Shown: positions 31,534 to 41,815, counted from the stretch's first letter. The stretch is 64,000 bases of DNA from Nocardioides zhouii (GCF_004137345.1 NZ_SDWV01000003.1:62001-126000), one strand, 5' to 3'. Notes: generated by a model not told the origin, from the letters alone. A program made the numbers and translations.

Positions 31534-32415
31534 GTGCACCAGCTGCGGTTCCTCGTCTCGCGACGCTGGATCGCCTTCTTGCTCGTCGTCGTGTTCCTCG
31601 CGTGGGTCGCCTGGCGGCTCGGCGAGTGGCAGTTCCACCGCCTCGACGACCGCCGCGAGCGCAACGCGATCATCGAGCGCAACGAGAAGGCCGGACCGCA
31701 GCCGATCGCCGAGGTGCTGGCACCCGGTGAGCCCGTCACCGCGCAGTCCGAGTGGCGGATCGTCGAGGCGACCGGCACGTACGCCGTCGACGACACCGTG
31801 ATCGTGCGCTACCGCACCCGTGACGGCGAGGCCGGCGTGGACGTCGTGGTGCCGCTGGAGCTGGCCGACGGCACGAGCGTGCTGGTGGACCGCGGGTGGT
31901 ACGCCACCGACAACCGCGGTGCCACCACGGAGGACGTACCCGCTCCGCCCGACGGTGAGGTCACCGTGACGGGATGGGTGCGCCGCGACGCCGAGGGCGA
32001 CAGCACCGAGGTCAGCAGCCAGTCGACCCGCGCCGTGAACAGCGTCGAGATCGGGGACGCGCTCGGTCGCGAGGTGCTCAGCGGCTGGGTCGACCTGCGC
32101 ACCGAGTCCCCCGAGCCGGCCGAGGCGCTGCTGCCGGTCGAGCTGCCCGAGCTCAACAACGGGCCGCACTTCTTCTACGGCCTGCAGTGGTGGTTCTTCG
32201 GGGCGCTGGCGGTCTTCGGGTTCGTCTTCCTCGTGTACGACGAACTGCGCGGCGGTCGCGGTCCGGTGAAGCCCGCTGCGTCGAGACCGGCCAAGCCCCC
32301 GGCCCCGCGACGGAAGACCTGGCGCGAACGACTGGACTCCGCGAGCGAGGACGATGATTCAGAGGGCCCGCAGCAGCCCGCCGTCGACGGGAAGCATCAC
32401 GCCCGTCAGGAATGA
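31534..32415 (+). CDS. SURF1-family cytochrome oxidase assembly protein
   Basis: 293-aa membrane protein that helps insert heme A into cytochrome c oxidase. It has the expected two helices at the ends: RRWIAFLLVVVFLAWVAWRLGEWQFHRLDDR near residue 10, and PHFFYGLQWWFFGALAVFGFVFLVYDELR near 210. The periplasmic domain between them has VLVDRGWYATD and VTVTGWVRR (the GWV motif). A basic cytoplasmic tail of about 50 residues ends the protein. The last 57 bp overlap the converging SDR gene. Functionally it belongs with ctaA and ctaB at the right end of the window. Confidence 0.88.
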   Translation: MHQLRFLVSRRWIAFLLVVVFLAWVAWRLGEWQFHRLDDRRERNAIIERNEKAGPQPIAEVLAPGEPVTAQSEWRIVEATGTYAVDDTVIVRYRTRDGEAGVDVVVPLELADGTSVLVDRGWYATDNRGATTEDVPAPPDGEVTVTGWVRRDAEGDSTEVSSQSTRAVNSVEIGDALGREVLSGWVDLRTESPEPAEALLPVELPELNNGPHFFYGLQWWFFGALAVFGFVFLVYDELRGGRGPVKPAASRPAKPPAPRRKTWRERLDSASEDDDSEGPQQPAVDGKHHARQE

Positions 32416-33135
32416 GGCGGAGGGCGACAGCAGGAACGCCGCCACGGTGCCGAACTCCGCCGGCTCGCCGTAGCGCCCCAGCGGGATGGTCGCCTCCGCT
32501 GCCCGGCGGGCGGCCTCGGCGTCACCGGTCGAGGCGTCGAGCTCCGCGACCCGGTCCGTGGCGATGCGACCCGGCAGCAGGCAGTTGATGCGTACGCCGC
32601 GCGGGCCGAGCTCGTCGGCGAGCGTCTTCGCCACCATCGCGAGGCCGGGGCGCAACCCGTTGGAGATCGCCATCCCCGGCAGCGGCACCCGCACGCTCGA
32701 GGACAGGACCAGGCCGAGCGACCCGCCCGACGGGAGCGCGGCGCCGACCTCGCGAGCGAGGCGTACGGCTCCGAGGAACACGGACTCGAAGGCGGCGCTC
32801 CACTGCTCGTCGGTGATGGCGCCCACCGGCCCCTTGGGCGGTCCGCCGACGCTGATGAGGGCACCGTCGACACGGCCCCACGCATCCTCGGCGGCCGCGA
32901 GCAGGCGGGCCGGTGTCTCCCGATCGGCGTTGTCGGCGACCACGCCGACGGCCGCGTCACGGCAGGCGGACTCGTTCAGCGTCGCGACCGCCTCGTCGAG
33001 CGACTCCTGCGAGCGGCCCGAGATCACCACGCGCGCACCCTCGGCGACCAGCGCATCGGCACTGGCCCTGCCGAGGCCGCGGGCTCCTCCGGTGACGAGG
33101 AAGACGCGGTCGGTCAGCTGGAGGTCCATCCCCAC
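32359..33135 (-). CDS. SDR-family oxidoreductase lacking the usual catalytic Tyr/Lys
   Basis: 258-aa short-chain dehydrogenase fold. The cofactor motif VFLVTGGARGLGRASADAL (11-29) is intact, and the C-terminal GRYGEPAEFGTVAAFLLSPSASFLTGVMLPVDGG is typical. The active-site stretch reads LVLSSSVRVPLPGMAISNGLRPGLAMVAK: the Ser is present, but the Tyr-x3-Lys pair is replaced (SNGLR). A subgroup of SDRs shares this SSSV...SN pattern. Reductase activity by the standard mechanism is therefore doubtful. The start is GTG 33135 or ATG 33129. The 3' end overlaps SURF1 by 57 bp. Confidence 0.85.
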   Translation of the reverse strand: MGMDLQLTDRVFLVTGGARGLGRASADALVAEGARVVISGRSQESLDEAVATLNESACRDAAVGVVADNADRETPARLLAAAEDAWGRVDGALISVGGPPKGPVGAITDEQWSAAFESVFLGAVRLAREVGAALPSGGSLGLVLSSSVRVPLPGMAISNGLRPGLAMVAKTLADELGPRGVRINCLLPGRIATDRVAELDASTGDAEAARRAAEATIPLGRYGEPAEFGTVAAFLLSPSASFLTGVMLPVDGGLLRAL

Positions 33136-33149
33136 AAACTAGCCAAGGC

Positions 33150-35030
33150 CTAGAGAGCGGGAGCGGTCGTCTCCTCGCGGAACTGGGTCGCGTGGAGGGT
33201 GGCGTAGAGCCCGCCCGCGGCGAGGAGCTCGGCGTGCGTGCCCTGCTGGACCACGCGGCCGTCGTCGAGCACCAGGATCAGGTCGGCGTTGCGGACGGTG
33301 GAGAGCCGGTGGGCGATCACGAGCGACGTACGCCCCTCGAGGGCCGCGTCGAGCGCTTGCTGGACCGCGGCCTCGGACTCGCTGTCGAGGTGGGCGGTCG
33401 CCTCGTCGAGGACGACGATCGCGGGCGCCTTGAGCAGCAGCCGGGCGATCGCGAGGCGCTGCCGCTCGCCGCCGCTGAGCCGGTAGCCCCGGTCGCCGAC
33501 GACCGTGTCGAGGCCGTCGGGCAGCGACCGGACGAGCGAGGCGATCTGCGCGGCCTCCAGGGCGGCCCAGACATCCGCCTCGGCCGCGCCGGGGCGGGCG
33601 TAGAGCAGGTTGGCCCGGATCGTGTCGTGGAACATGTGCGCGTCCTGGGTGACGTAGCCGACGACGTCCTCCAGCGACTGGAGGGTCACGTCGCGTACGT
33701 CGTGGCCGCCGACCCGTACGGCCCCCGACTCGACGTCGTAGAGCCGGGCGACGAGGTGGGTGACGGTCGTCTTGCCGGCGCCGGACGGACCGACCAGCGC
33801 GACCATCCGGCCGGGCTCGGCGACGAACGAGACGTCGTGGAGGACCTGACCGCTGTCGCGCGACTCGGTGCGCGCCACGGTCTCGAGGGAGGCCAGCGAG
33901 ATCTGGTCGGCGCGGGGGTAGGTAAAGGCGACGTGGTCGAACTCGAGCCGCGACGCACTGGCCGGCAGCGCGACCGCGCCGGGCTTCTCCTGGATCAGCG
34001 ACGGCAGGTCGAGCACCTCGAAGACCCGGTCGAAGCTGACGAAGGCCGTCATCACGTCGATGCGCACGTTGGAGAGCCCCTGCAGCGGGCCGAGCAGCCG
34101 GGTCAGCAGCACGCCGAGGGCGACGATGGTGCCGACGGACAGGTCGCCGCGGATGGCCAGCCAGCCGCCGATGCCGTAGACCATCGCGGTCGCGAGCGAC
34201 GGCACGAGCGTCATCGCCGCGAAGAAGATCCGCGTCAGCAGCGAGATCCGGATGCCGAGGTCGCGCACGACCGCGGCCTTCTGGGCGTACGACACGTCCT
34301 CCGCCTCGCGGCGACCGAAGAGCTTCAGCAGCATCGCGCCGCCGACGTTGAAGCGCTCCGTCATCGCGTTGCCGAGGTCGGCGTTGCCGTCCATCTGCGC
34401 GCGGGACAGGTCGGCGAGCCTCGTGCCGACCAGCCGCGAGGCGAGCAGGAGGATCGGGAACAGCGCCAGGCACAGCACCGTCACCGGCCAGCTGAGGAAC
34501 AGCATCGTCACGCCGACGACGATCGCCGCGATGATGTTGGAGACGGTGCCCTGCAGCGTCGAGGTGAACGCCCGCTGGGCGCCGATGACGTCGTTGTTGA
34601 GCCGGCTCACCAGCGCGCCGGTCTGGGTGCGGGTGAAGAACGCGAGCGACTGGCGTTGCACGTGGGCGAAGACCTGGGTGCGGAGGTCGTAGATCAGGCC
34701 CTCACCGATGCGGCTCGACAGCCACCCGGTGATCAGGCCGAAGCCGGCGTCGACGACTGCCACGACCGCCACCAGGGCGGCGAGCCAGACGACCAGCGAC
34801 GTGTCGCCGGAGCTGACGCCGTCGTCGATGATCGCCTTGAGCAGCAGCGGCGGGACCACCACGAGCGCGGCGTCGACGACGGTCACTCCCAGGAACGCGC
34901 CGATCAGCCTGCGGTGCGGACCGGCGAAGGCCAGCACGCGGCGTACGGTCTTGCGCTCGAGCTTGGACTCGGTGGCGCTGCGGTCGCTGCGCAGGTGTCG
35001 CCAGGGCGGCCCGCCCATTCCCATCGACAT
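33150..35030 (-). CDS. ABC transporter, fused permease and ATP-binding (multidrug/lipid exporter type)
   Basis: 626-aa half-transporter acting as a homodimer. Residues about 30-320 form a type-1 exporter membrane domain (LIGAFLGVTVVDAALVVVPPLLLKAIIDDGV; QRQSLAFFTRTQTGALVSRLNNDV). Residues 365-610 are the ATPase with Walker A GPSGAGKTT, Q-loop YVTQDAHMFHDTIRANLL, signature LSGGERQRLAIARLLLKAP and Walker B IVVLDEATAHLD. Architecture and length match MsbA/LmrA-like exporters. It lies 14 bp upstream of the SDR gene on the same strand and may be cotranscribed with it. Substrate unknown. Confidence 0.92.
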   Translation of the reverse strand: MSMGMGGPPWRHLRSDRSATESKLERKTVRRVLAFAGPHRRLIGAFLGVTVVDAALVVVPPLLLKAIIDDGVSSGDTSLVVWLAALVAVVAVVDAGFGLITGWLSSRIGEGLIYDLRTQVFAHVQRQSLAFFTRTQTGALVSRLNNDVIGAQRAFTSTLQGTVSNIIAAIVVGVTMLFLSWPVTVLCLALFPILLLASRLVGTRLADLSRAQMDGNADLGNAMTERFNVGGAMLLKLFGRREAEDVSYAQKAAVVRDLGIRISLLTRIFFAAMTLVPSLATAMVYGIGGWLAIRGDLSVGTIVALGVLLTRLLGPLQGLSNVRIDVMTAFVSFDRVFEVLDLPSLIQEKPGAVALPASASRLEFDHVAFTYPRADQISLASLETVARTESRDSGQVLHDVSFVAEPGRMVALVGPSGAGKTTVTHLVARLYDVESGAVRVGGHDVRDVTLQSLEDVVGYVTQDAHMFHDTIRANLLYARPGAAEADVWAALEAAQIASLVRSLPDGLDTVVGDRGYRLSGGERQRLAIARLLLKAPAIVVLDEATAHLDSESEAAVQQALDAALEGRTSLVIAHRLSTVRNADLILVLDDGRVVQQGTHAELLAAGGLYATLHATQFREETTAPAL

Positions 35031-35182
35031 TCCTGCTCCTCTGTTGTTCTCTCCATCGAACCACCCGGATCCGACAGTTGTTCCTTCCGCTGGTGCGTCA
35101 CGCGCCGGGGGACGAAACTGGTGTGGCCGGCGAGTGGAAGTCCGCGCCGCCTCGGGACTGTGTCAGGTCGGGAGGTGGTGTC

Positions 35183-35686
35183 ATGAGGCGGGACGGGAGC
35201 GACGTCGACTTCGACGCGTTCTTCCTCCACGAGTTCCCCAGGGTCGCGCGCACCGTCCACCACATCGTCGGCGACCGGGCGCGGGCCGAGGAGCTCACCC
35301 AGGACGCCTTCATCGAGCTGTTGCGCCACTGGCGGACCGTCGCCGAGTACGACCGCCCGGACCTGTGGTTGCGGCGCGTGGCGATCCGCAAGGCCCAGCG
35401 CGAGCGGCACCGGGGGTGGCGGCGCCGCGAGCTCGAGGTGCTCACCGCTCCCACCGAGACTGTCGACGGCCCGCCCACCCCGGCGCCTGAGGTGCTGGCG
35501 GCCGTACGACGTCTCGCCCCGGGCCAGCGCACCGTCGTCGTCCTCTTCTACTTCGAGGACCGCCCGATGTCGGAGATCGCCGAGATCCTCGGTATCAAGG
35601 AGTCCACCGGATGGAGCCAGCTCCACACCGCGCGCCGGCACCTGGCCGACACGCTGGAGGAAGAGGTGTCCGATGTCATCCGTTGA
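35183..35686 (+). CDS. ECF RNA polymerase sigma factor (SigE-like family)
   Basis: 167-aa extracytoplasmic-function sigma factor. Region 2: DFDAFFLHEFPRVARTVHHIVGDRARAEELTQDAFIELLRHW (residues about 8-50). Region 4: LAPGQRTVVVLFYFEDRPMSEIAEILGIKESTGWSQLHTARRHLADTL (110-158). ATG 35183 follows GGAGG (35171-35175) by 7 nt, so longer upstream frames are rejected. It overlaps the next gene by 14 bp; that gene encodes a membrane protein positioned like an anti-sigma factor. Confidence 0.92.
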   Translation: MRRDGSDVDFDAFFLHEFPRVARTVHHIVGDRARAEELTQDAFIELLRHWRTVAEYDRPDLWLRRVAIRKAQRERHRGWRRRELEVLTAPTETVDGPPTPAPEVLAAVRRLAPGQRTVVVLFYFEDRPMSEIAEILGIKESTGWSQLHTARRHLADTLEEEVSDVIR

Positions 35687-36338
35687 CGACCGGCTGCGGG
35701 AGGCCTTCGGGACCGCCGACGACGAGTGGGTGCGACGGGCCCCTGCCGCCCAGGGCGAGCTGCGCGCGCGGCACCGGCACGGGCAGCGCATACGTCGTGG
35801 CCTCGCCGCAGGTGCCGTGGCGGCAGTGGCCTCGGCGGCGACGGTGGTGGCGCTGACCGCCGGAGACGGCCGGGGCCCCCGGGGTGTCGAGCCGGCCGAG
35901 CCGACGACACCGGCTGTCACTCCCGCGGTGACGTCCTCGCTCGAGGGCAAGTGGACATCCGGCCCGTTGAGAGCCTCCGACGTCCGAGCGGCCGCCCGTG
36001 CCGCGGGAGCTCCCGAGGCAGCCGCCGCCATGCTGACCGACCTCCCACGGGCGCCGTTCCGGGTGGTGGTCGCGGTGCGAGGCGCCAGCCTCTCGACGTA
36101 CGTGCAGGGAGCTGGTGGTCGGCGGGTGGACCTCGACCAGGAGTCCATCGCCGTCGAGGGCGGACTCATGACCGTACGGCCCTTCACCATCTCGGCGGAG
36201 ACGGTGCACGCGTGGGAGATCAGCGGTGACACGCTGACGTTGGACTTCCGCTCGACCACCGAGCCGGACAACGACGCCGGCGTGCCGGGTGAGGCCTGGC
36301 AGCGCCTGCTCTACGACACGGTCAGCCTCACCCGTTGA
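35673..36338 (+). CDS. Single-pass membrane protein, probable anti-sigma partner
   Basis: 221 aa. The cytoplasmic N-terminus (MSSVDDRLREAFGTADDEWVRRAP) resembles the start of membrane-bound anti-sigma partners of SigE-like factors. A membrane helix lies at about 43-63 (GLAAGAVAAVASAATVVALTA), followed by a Thr/Pro linker (TTPAVTPAVTS) and an extracytoplasmic domain of about 140 residues (LEGKWTSGPLRASDVRAAA, WEISGDTLTLDF). No zinc-binding HxxxCxxC motif is present. The 14-bp overlap with the sigma gene implies a stoichiometric partner; the anti-sigma role is inferred from context. Confidence 0.75.
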   Translation: MSSVDDRLREAFGTADDEWVRRAPAAQGELRARHRHGQRIRRGLAAGAVAAVASAATVVALTAGDGRGPRGVEPAEPTTPAVTPAVTSSLEGKWTSGPLRASDVRAAARAAGAPEAAAAMLTDLPRAPFRVVVAVRGASLSTYVQGAGGRRVDLDQESIAVEGGLMTVRPFTISAETVHAWEISGDTLTLDFRSTTEPDNDAGVPGEAWQRLLYDTVSLTR

Positions 36339-36350
36339 CGTCGTCTCGCA

Positions 36351-37367
36351 CTAGACGCCGGGCTCGACCCGCGGGTGGCGACCGATGATGGTGGCACCAC
36401 CCAGGAGCTGCGGTGCGGAGGACCCGTCCGCCGGGACCGTCAGCAGCACCCCGCCCTGGAAGGAGTCGGGCAGCTTCCCGCTGAAGACGAGGTGGGCGCT
36501 GTCTGCCCGCCAGGTCGGTTCATCGGCGTACCCGCCTGAGCCCGAGAGGTGCGTCACCTGGCGGGGCTCGCCGCCGATGGCCGGGATGACGAAGAGGTCC
36601 GCGGTCTCTGCGTCCGGTCGCTCGAGGCCGGAGAAGACGATCGTCGCGCCGTCGGGGCTCCAGTCGGGCGTCACCGCGAAGATGTCCGGCGCGGTCAGCG
36701 GAGGTCCGGCCTTCCTCGAGTCGAGAACAATGACACGCAGGGAGACACCATCGACCTCCGCCTCCAGTCCGGTGCTCACCTTGTGGACGTCCTCGAACAC
36801 GATCTGCGAACCGTCCGGCGACCAGCGCGCGCCCGATGTGAACGTGCGTGCCCGCGGCGGCAGGATCACCGACACCTCGCCGGTGTCCACGTCCACCACC
36901 TCGAGTGAGCTGAGGCCGTTGCGGCCCCGGGCGACGGTGCGGCTGTATACGACGCTCGACCCGTCGGGCGACCAGTCCGGGTCGTCGAGCCAGGCGCACG
37001 CTCGCCTGCAGGGCAGGAGCTCGCGCGCGTTGCCACCATCCGCGTCGGCGACCCAGAGCGACTCACGGCTCCCGTCGTCGAGGGCGAAGACGACCTGGCT
37101 GCCGTCCGGCGACCAGTCCGGGTTGGTCTGGTTGCCGCCGGGCAGGTCGTCCAGCGGGTACGTCACGTGCGACCCGTCGAGGAAGGCCAGCGCGACCAGG
37201 GTGTGCTCGCCCTGCGCCTGGAACAGCACCCGCGGCTCGGGCGGCTCCGCGCTGGCGGCTTCAGCGCCGCCGGCGCCCTGTGACGAGCAGCCGGCCAGGG
37301 TGAGGACCGCGGCGGCGGTCGTGAGTGCGTACGTGCGGCGGGTCGCCGATCCGGGTGAGGAGGTCAT
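36351..37367 (-). CDS. Lipoprotein with TolB-like (PD40/WD40-like) beta-propeller
   Basis: 338-aa exported protein. A Cys27 lipobox (LTLAGC) shows lipid anchoring on the outer face of the membrane. At least five WSPDGS/T repeats (DWSPDGSQVVFALDD, DWSPDGSSVVYSR, RWSPDGSQIVFED, DWSPDGATIVFSG, TWRADSAHLVFSG) build a TolB/DPP-type propeller. There is no peptidase domain. Role unknown; it may be a binding or sensing scaffold. It converges on the anti-sigma-like gene with 12 bp between stops. Confidence 0.85.
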   Translation of the reverse strand: MTSSPGSATRRTYALTTAAAVLTLAGCSSQGAGGAEAASAEPPEPRVLFQAQGEHTLVALAFLDGSHVTYPLDDLPGGNQTNPDWSPDGSQVVFALDDGSRESLWVADADGGNARELLPCRRACAWLDDPDWSPDGSSVVYSRTVARGRNGLSSLEVVDVDTGEVSVILPPRARTFTSGARWSPDGSQIVFEDVHKVSTGLEAEVDGVSLRVIVLDSRKAGPPLTAPDIFAVTPDWSPDGATIVFSGLERPDAETADLFVIPAIGGEPRQVTHLSGSGGYADEPTWRADSAHLVFSGKLPDSFQGGVLLTVPADGSSAPQLLGGATIIGRHPRVEPGV

Positions 37368-37427
37368 ACCCCTTCACAGTCGCCGGACCCGCGTTCCTGC
37401 CACGCCCGGCCGACCGGTCCAGACGGG

Positions 37428-38210
37428 TCAGACGAAAGCAGCCGCGACGGCGCGGAAGCGGCGCACCTGCGCCTCGCGCTCGAGGCGGCGCTGCTCGTCG
37501 AGGTCGCGGTCGGCCGCGCCCTGGAGCATGGCCTTGGTCTCGGGCACGACTCCCGGCATGGGTGCCACAAGGGCCGCGACGAGGTCGGTGACAGCGGAGT
37601 CGAGGTCGGCGGCCGGGACCGCCGCAGTGGCCAGGCCGATGCGCAGTGCCTCGTCGGCGGGCACGACCCGGGCGGTCGCGCAGATCTCCAGCGCGCGGGC
37701 GTAGCCGACGTGCTCGACGAGCGGCTTGGTGCCGGTCAGGTCGGGGACGAGGCCGAGCGCGGACTCCTTCATCGAGAACTTCGCGTCGTCCGCCACCACG
37801 CGCAGGTCGCACGACAGGGCGAGCTGGAAGCCGGCGCCGATCGCGTAGCCGCGCACCTTGGCGATGGAGACGAACCGAGGGTCGCGCAGCCACGTGAAGC
37901 CGCGCTGGAACTCCTCGATGCGGGCGGCCATCTCCTCGTCGCTGAGCGACAGGAGCCCGATGACGCTCTCCTCCCCCGACGTCGACGGGTCGAGCATCGC
38001 CCGGTCGAGTCCGGCGGAGAAGGTCTCGCCCTCCCCCGTCACCACGACCACGCGTACGTCGTCGGGCAGGGTGCGGCCGATCTCGCCGAGCGCCAGCCAC
38101 ATGGCCGGCGTCTGGGCGTTACGGACATCGGGACGGTCCAGCGTCACCGTGGCGACCGGGCCCTCGATCTCGAGACGGAGACCGACGGCGGCAAGGTCCT
38201 CGGGAGTCAT
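37428..38210 (-). CDS. Enoyl-CoA hydratase/isomerase family protein
   Basis: 260-aa crotonase-fold enzyme, most likely acting in fatty-acid or branched-acid oxidation by hydrating 2-enoyl-CoA. Oxyanion-hole segments: EGETFSAGLDRAML near residue 56-69 and VRGYAIGAGFQLALSCDLRVVADDAKFSMKESALGLVPD at about 118-156. A Glu in the catalytic region (MKESALGL) matches the first hydratase Glu only loosely, so the exact reaction is open. ATG 38210 has TAACCT 6 nt upstream and a palindromic operator overlapping the promoter, pointing to control by a TetR-like repressor. Confidence 0.88.
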   Translation of the reverse strand: MTPEDLAAVGLRLEIEGPVATVTLDRPDVRNAQTPAMWLALGEIGRTLPDDVRVVVVTGEGETFSAGLDRAMLDPSTSGEESVIGLLSLSDEEMAARIEEFQRGFTWLRDPRFVSIAKVRGYAIGAGFQLALSCDLRVVADDAKFSMKESALGLVPDLTGTKPLVEHVGYARALEICATARVVPADEALRIGLATAAVPAADLDSAVTDLVAALVAPMPGVVPETKAMLQGAADRDLDEQRRLEREAQVRRFRAVAAAFV

Positions 38211-38216
38211 GCCCCG

Positions 38217-38237
38217 AGGTTACTACTCGTGAGTAAC
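38217..38237 (-). promoter_or_regulatory. Leaderless promoter with overlapping palindromic operator (enoyl-CoA hydratase gene)
   Basis: The minus-strand -10 TAACCT (38217-38222) ends 6 nt before ATG 38210. Directly upstream is the perfect 12-nt palindrome TACTCACGAGTA (38224-38235), nested within GTTACT/AGTAAC arms (38219-38224 and 38232-38237). Palindromes of this TTACT...AGTAA form are used by TetR-family regulators of fatty-acid genes in actinobacteria; assignment to one regulator is not possible here. Confidence 0.55.
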
Positions 38238-38238
38238 G

Positions 38239-39837
<1,599 letters not shown>

Positions 39838-39956
39838 CTTGGCTGCATCCTACGAAGGGGTGGCTCCGGGAGCCCCATCCGCGGCTCAGGCACTACTGTG
39901 CGATCAGGCACACCGCCTGCTCAGAGCACCGCGTGCACACGTCGAAAGGCACTCCC

Positions 39957-40880
39957 ATGCGCTTCAACCCGAAGGCCCGACTCGACACCTCGCGCGTCGG
40001 CGACGGTGGCGGTGGCGGCGGCGGTGGCGGCGGGATGCGCATCCCGATGCCGGGCGGCACCCGGGCCGGCGGCGGCATCGGCGCGGTGATCATCGTCATC
40101 CTCTTCCTGGTCCTCCAGCAGTGCGCCGGCGGCGGCCTGCCGAGCCCCGGCGGCGGCACCGACACGACCTCGTCGGGCACCGACGCCAGCCGGATGGACG
40201 ACTCCGAGCGCTACGCCAACTGCAAGACCGGCGCCGACGCCAACACCGACGAGGACTGCGCGCGCGTGGGCGTCGAGAACTCCCTCGTCGCCTACTGGGA
40301 GAAGACGCTGCCCGAGCAGTCGGACGTGGCGTTCGAGCCCGCGACGATGCGGACCTTCAGCGGCGCCGTCGGGACCGGCTGCGGTGAGGCGTCGTCGGAC
40401 GTCGGCCCGTTCTACTGCCCGCCCGACAAGCGGATCTACCTCGACACGACCTTCTTCCGCGACGTGCTGGAGGGTCAGCTCGGCGGCCAGGGCGGCGACT
40501 TCGTCGAGCCCTACGTGATCGGCCACGAGTACGGGCACCACATCCAGAACCTGATGGGCACGATGGGCCAGGTCCGCACCCAGCAGGGCGCCGACTCCGA
40601 CGCCGTACGCCTCGAGCTGCAGGCCGACTGCTACGCCGGCATGTGGACCAAGTACGCCGAGGACAGCGAGTTCATCACCCTCGACGACACGGACGTCCCG
40701 GAGGCGCTCGACTCGGCCAAGGCCGTCGGCGACGACCGGATCCAGCAGAAGTCGGGCCAGGGCGTCGACCCCGAGGGCTGGACCCACGGCTCGGCCGAGC
40801 AGCGGATGGCGTGGTTCACGACCGGCTACGAGCAGGGCACGCTCGAGGCCTGCGACACGTTCGCCGCCGACCAGCTCTGA
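39957..40880 (+). CDS. Neutral zinc metallopeptidase (YpfJ/KPN_02809 family), membrane-anchored
   Basis: 307-aa membrane-tethered protease-like protein. A Gly-rich cytoplasmic N-terminus (ten consecutive Gly near residue 18) is followed by one helix (GGIGAVIIVILFLVLQQCAGGG). The extracytoplasmic domain carries the zinc motif HEYGHHIQN (His190, Glu191, His194), and the downstream LELQADCYAGMW supplies the third ligand region. Four or more Cys suggest disulfides. ATG 39957 has GAAAGG 7 nt upstream. Substrate unknown. Confidence 0.9.
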   Translation: MRFNPKARLDTSRVGDGGGGGGGGGGMRIPMPGGTRAGGGIGAVIIVILFLVLQQCAGGGLPSPGGGTDTTSSGTDASRMDDSERYANCKTGADANTDEDCARVGVENSLVAYWEKTLPEQSDVAFEPATMRTFSGAVGTGCGEASSDVGPFYCPPDKRIYLDTTFFRDVLEGQLGGQGGDFVEPYVIGHEYGHHIQNLMGTMGQVRTQQGADSDAVRLELQADCYAGMWTKYAEDSEFITLDDTDVPEALDSAKAVGDDRIQQKSGQGVDPEGWTHGSAEQRMAWFTTGYEQGTLEACDTFAADQL

Positions 40881-40899
40881 GGGCCCTGACACCGCAAGG

Positions 40900-41808
40900 T
40901 CAGGCGAGCAGCGCCTCGATCTGGTCGACCTGGCGCTGCATCGCGCGGATGTACGGCGCGACGCTGGGGTGCCGGAACTTGCCGGCGAGGGCTCCCTCGC
41001 CGTCCGCGACGCGTGCCAGCGCCCAGTCCAGCCGCGTGAGCGCGGTGTAGACGGCCATCACGCGGGCGCCCGTACGGACGTCGTCGGTGGTGGCTAGGCC
41101 CGCGGGCAGCCGGGCGACGTACGCCTCGACGAGCGGGTCGACCTCCTCGCGCGTGGCCAGCGACAGGTAGCCGAGGTCGGCGCCGACCGGGCCCCGGCCC
41201 AGGTGCGCCCAGTCGATGGCGATCGCGCCGTCGTCGTGTGCGGCACGTCCCGGGATGTTCGCGGCGGACGGGTCCCCGTGCTGGGCGACCTGCGGCAACG
41301 CGTCGCACACGTCGAGCCACTGGGTGCGGTGGGACCACAGGTGGTCGGCGATGTCGGCCATCGGCGTACGCGCGAGGGTCCGCCAGCCGCCACGGTGCGC
41401 GACGAGCGCGAGCCGGCTGCGCAGCTGGTCGCGGGCCAGCCAGGAGTGGTCGCCCAGGTCGGTCGCCGCGAACCTGCCGAGGCAGGCCGCGAGCCAGAGC
41501 CCGGGCGCCACCACGTGCCCCACGCGGGCGTGGACGAGCGTGATGCCCTCGTCGTCCTCCTCGACGCGCACGACCGGCGCCTCGCGCAGCCCGGGTGCGC
41601 CAGCGACCACGCCGCTGAGGGCGACGTCGGCGGCTCGGCGCCAGTAGTTCACGTCGGACGGGACCAGGGCACCGTGCGCGTCGACCGGGTCGGGGCAGCG
41701 CAGGCGCTTGACGACGACGTCGCGGCCACCGACGGTGGCCGACCAGACGCCGGCCGTCGCCGGCCCCGCACCCGGGAGCGGCTGCCATCCCGGCTCGGGT
41801 TGCCACAT
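40900..41808 (-). CDS. Aminoglycoside phosphotransferase-fold kinase
   Basis: 302-aa APH/choline-kinase-like protein of unknown substrate. The N-lobe VWSATVGGRDVVVKRLRCPD has the ATP-binding Lys. The catalytic loop is QHGDPSAANIPGR (HGD-x4-N) and the metal-binding Asp is in AIDWAHLGRGPVGADLGYLS. The substrate pocket is not diagnostic, so resistance should not be assumed. TAGCGT lies 7 nt before ATG 41808, so the message is leaderless. Confidence 0.85.
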   Translation of the reverse strand: MWQPEPGWQPLPGAGPATAGVWSATVGGRDVVVKRLRCPDPVDAHGALVPSDVNYWRRAADVALSGVVAGAPGLREAPVVRVEEDDEGITLVHARVGHVVAPGLWLAACLGRFAATDLGDHSWLARDQLRSRLALVAHRGGWRTLARTPMADIADHLWSHRTQWLDVCDALPQVAQHGDPSAANIPGRAAHDDGAIAIDWAHLGRGPVGADLGYLSLATREEVDPLVEAYVARLPAGLATTDDVRTGARVMAVYTALTRLDWALARVADGEGALAGKFRHPSVAPYIRAMQRQVDQIEALLA

Positions 41809-41815
41809 GTGCGTG

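Noticed and set aside
33192-35186. 664-codon open frame on the plus strand
   Set aside because: Antisense to the fused ABC exporter gene, which carries complete Walker and signature motifs.
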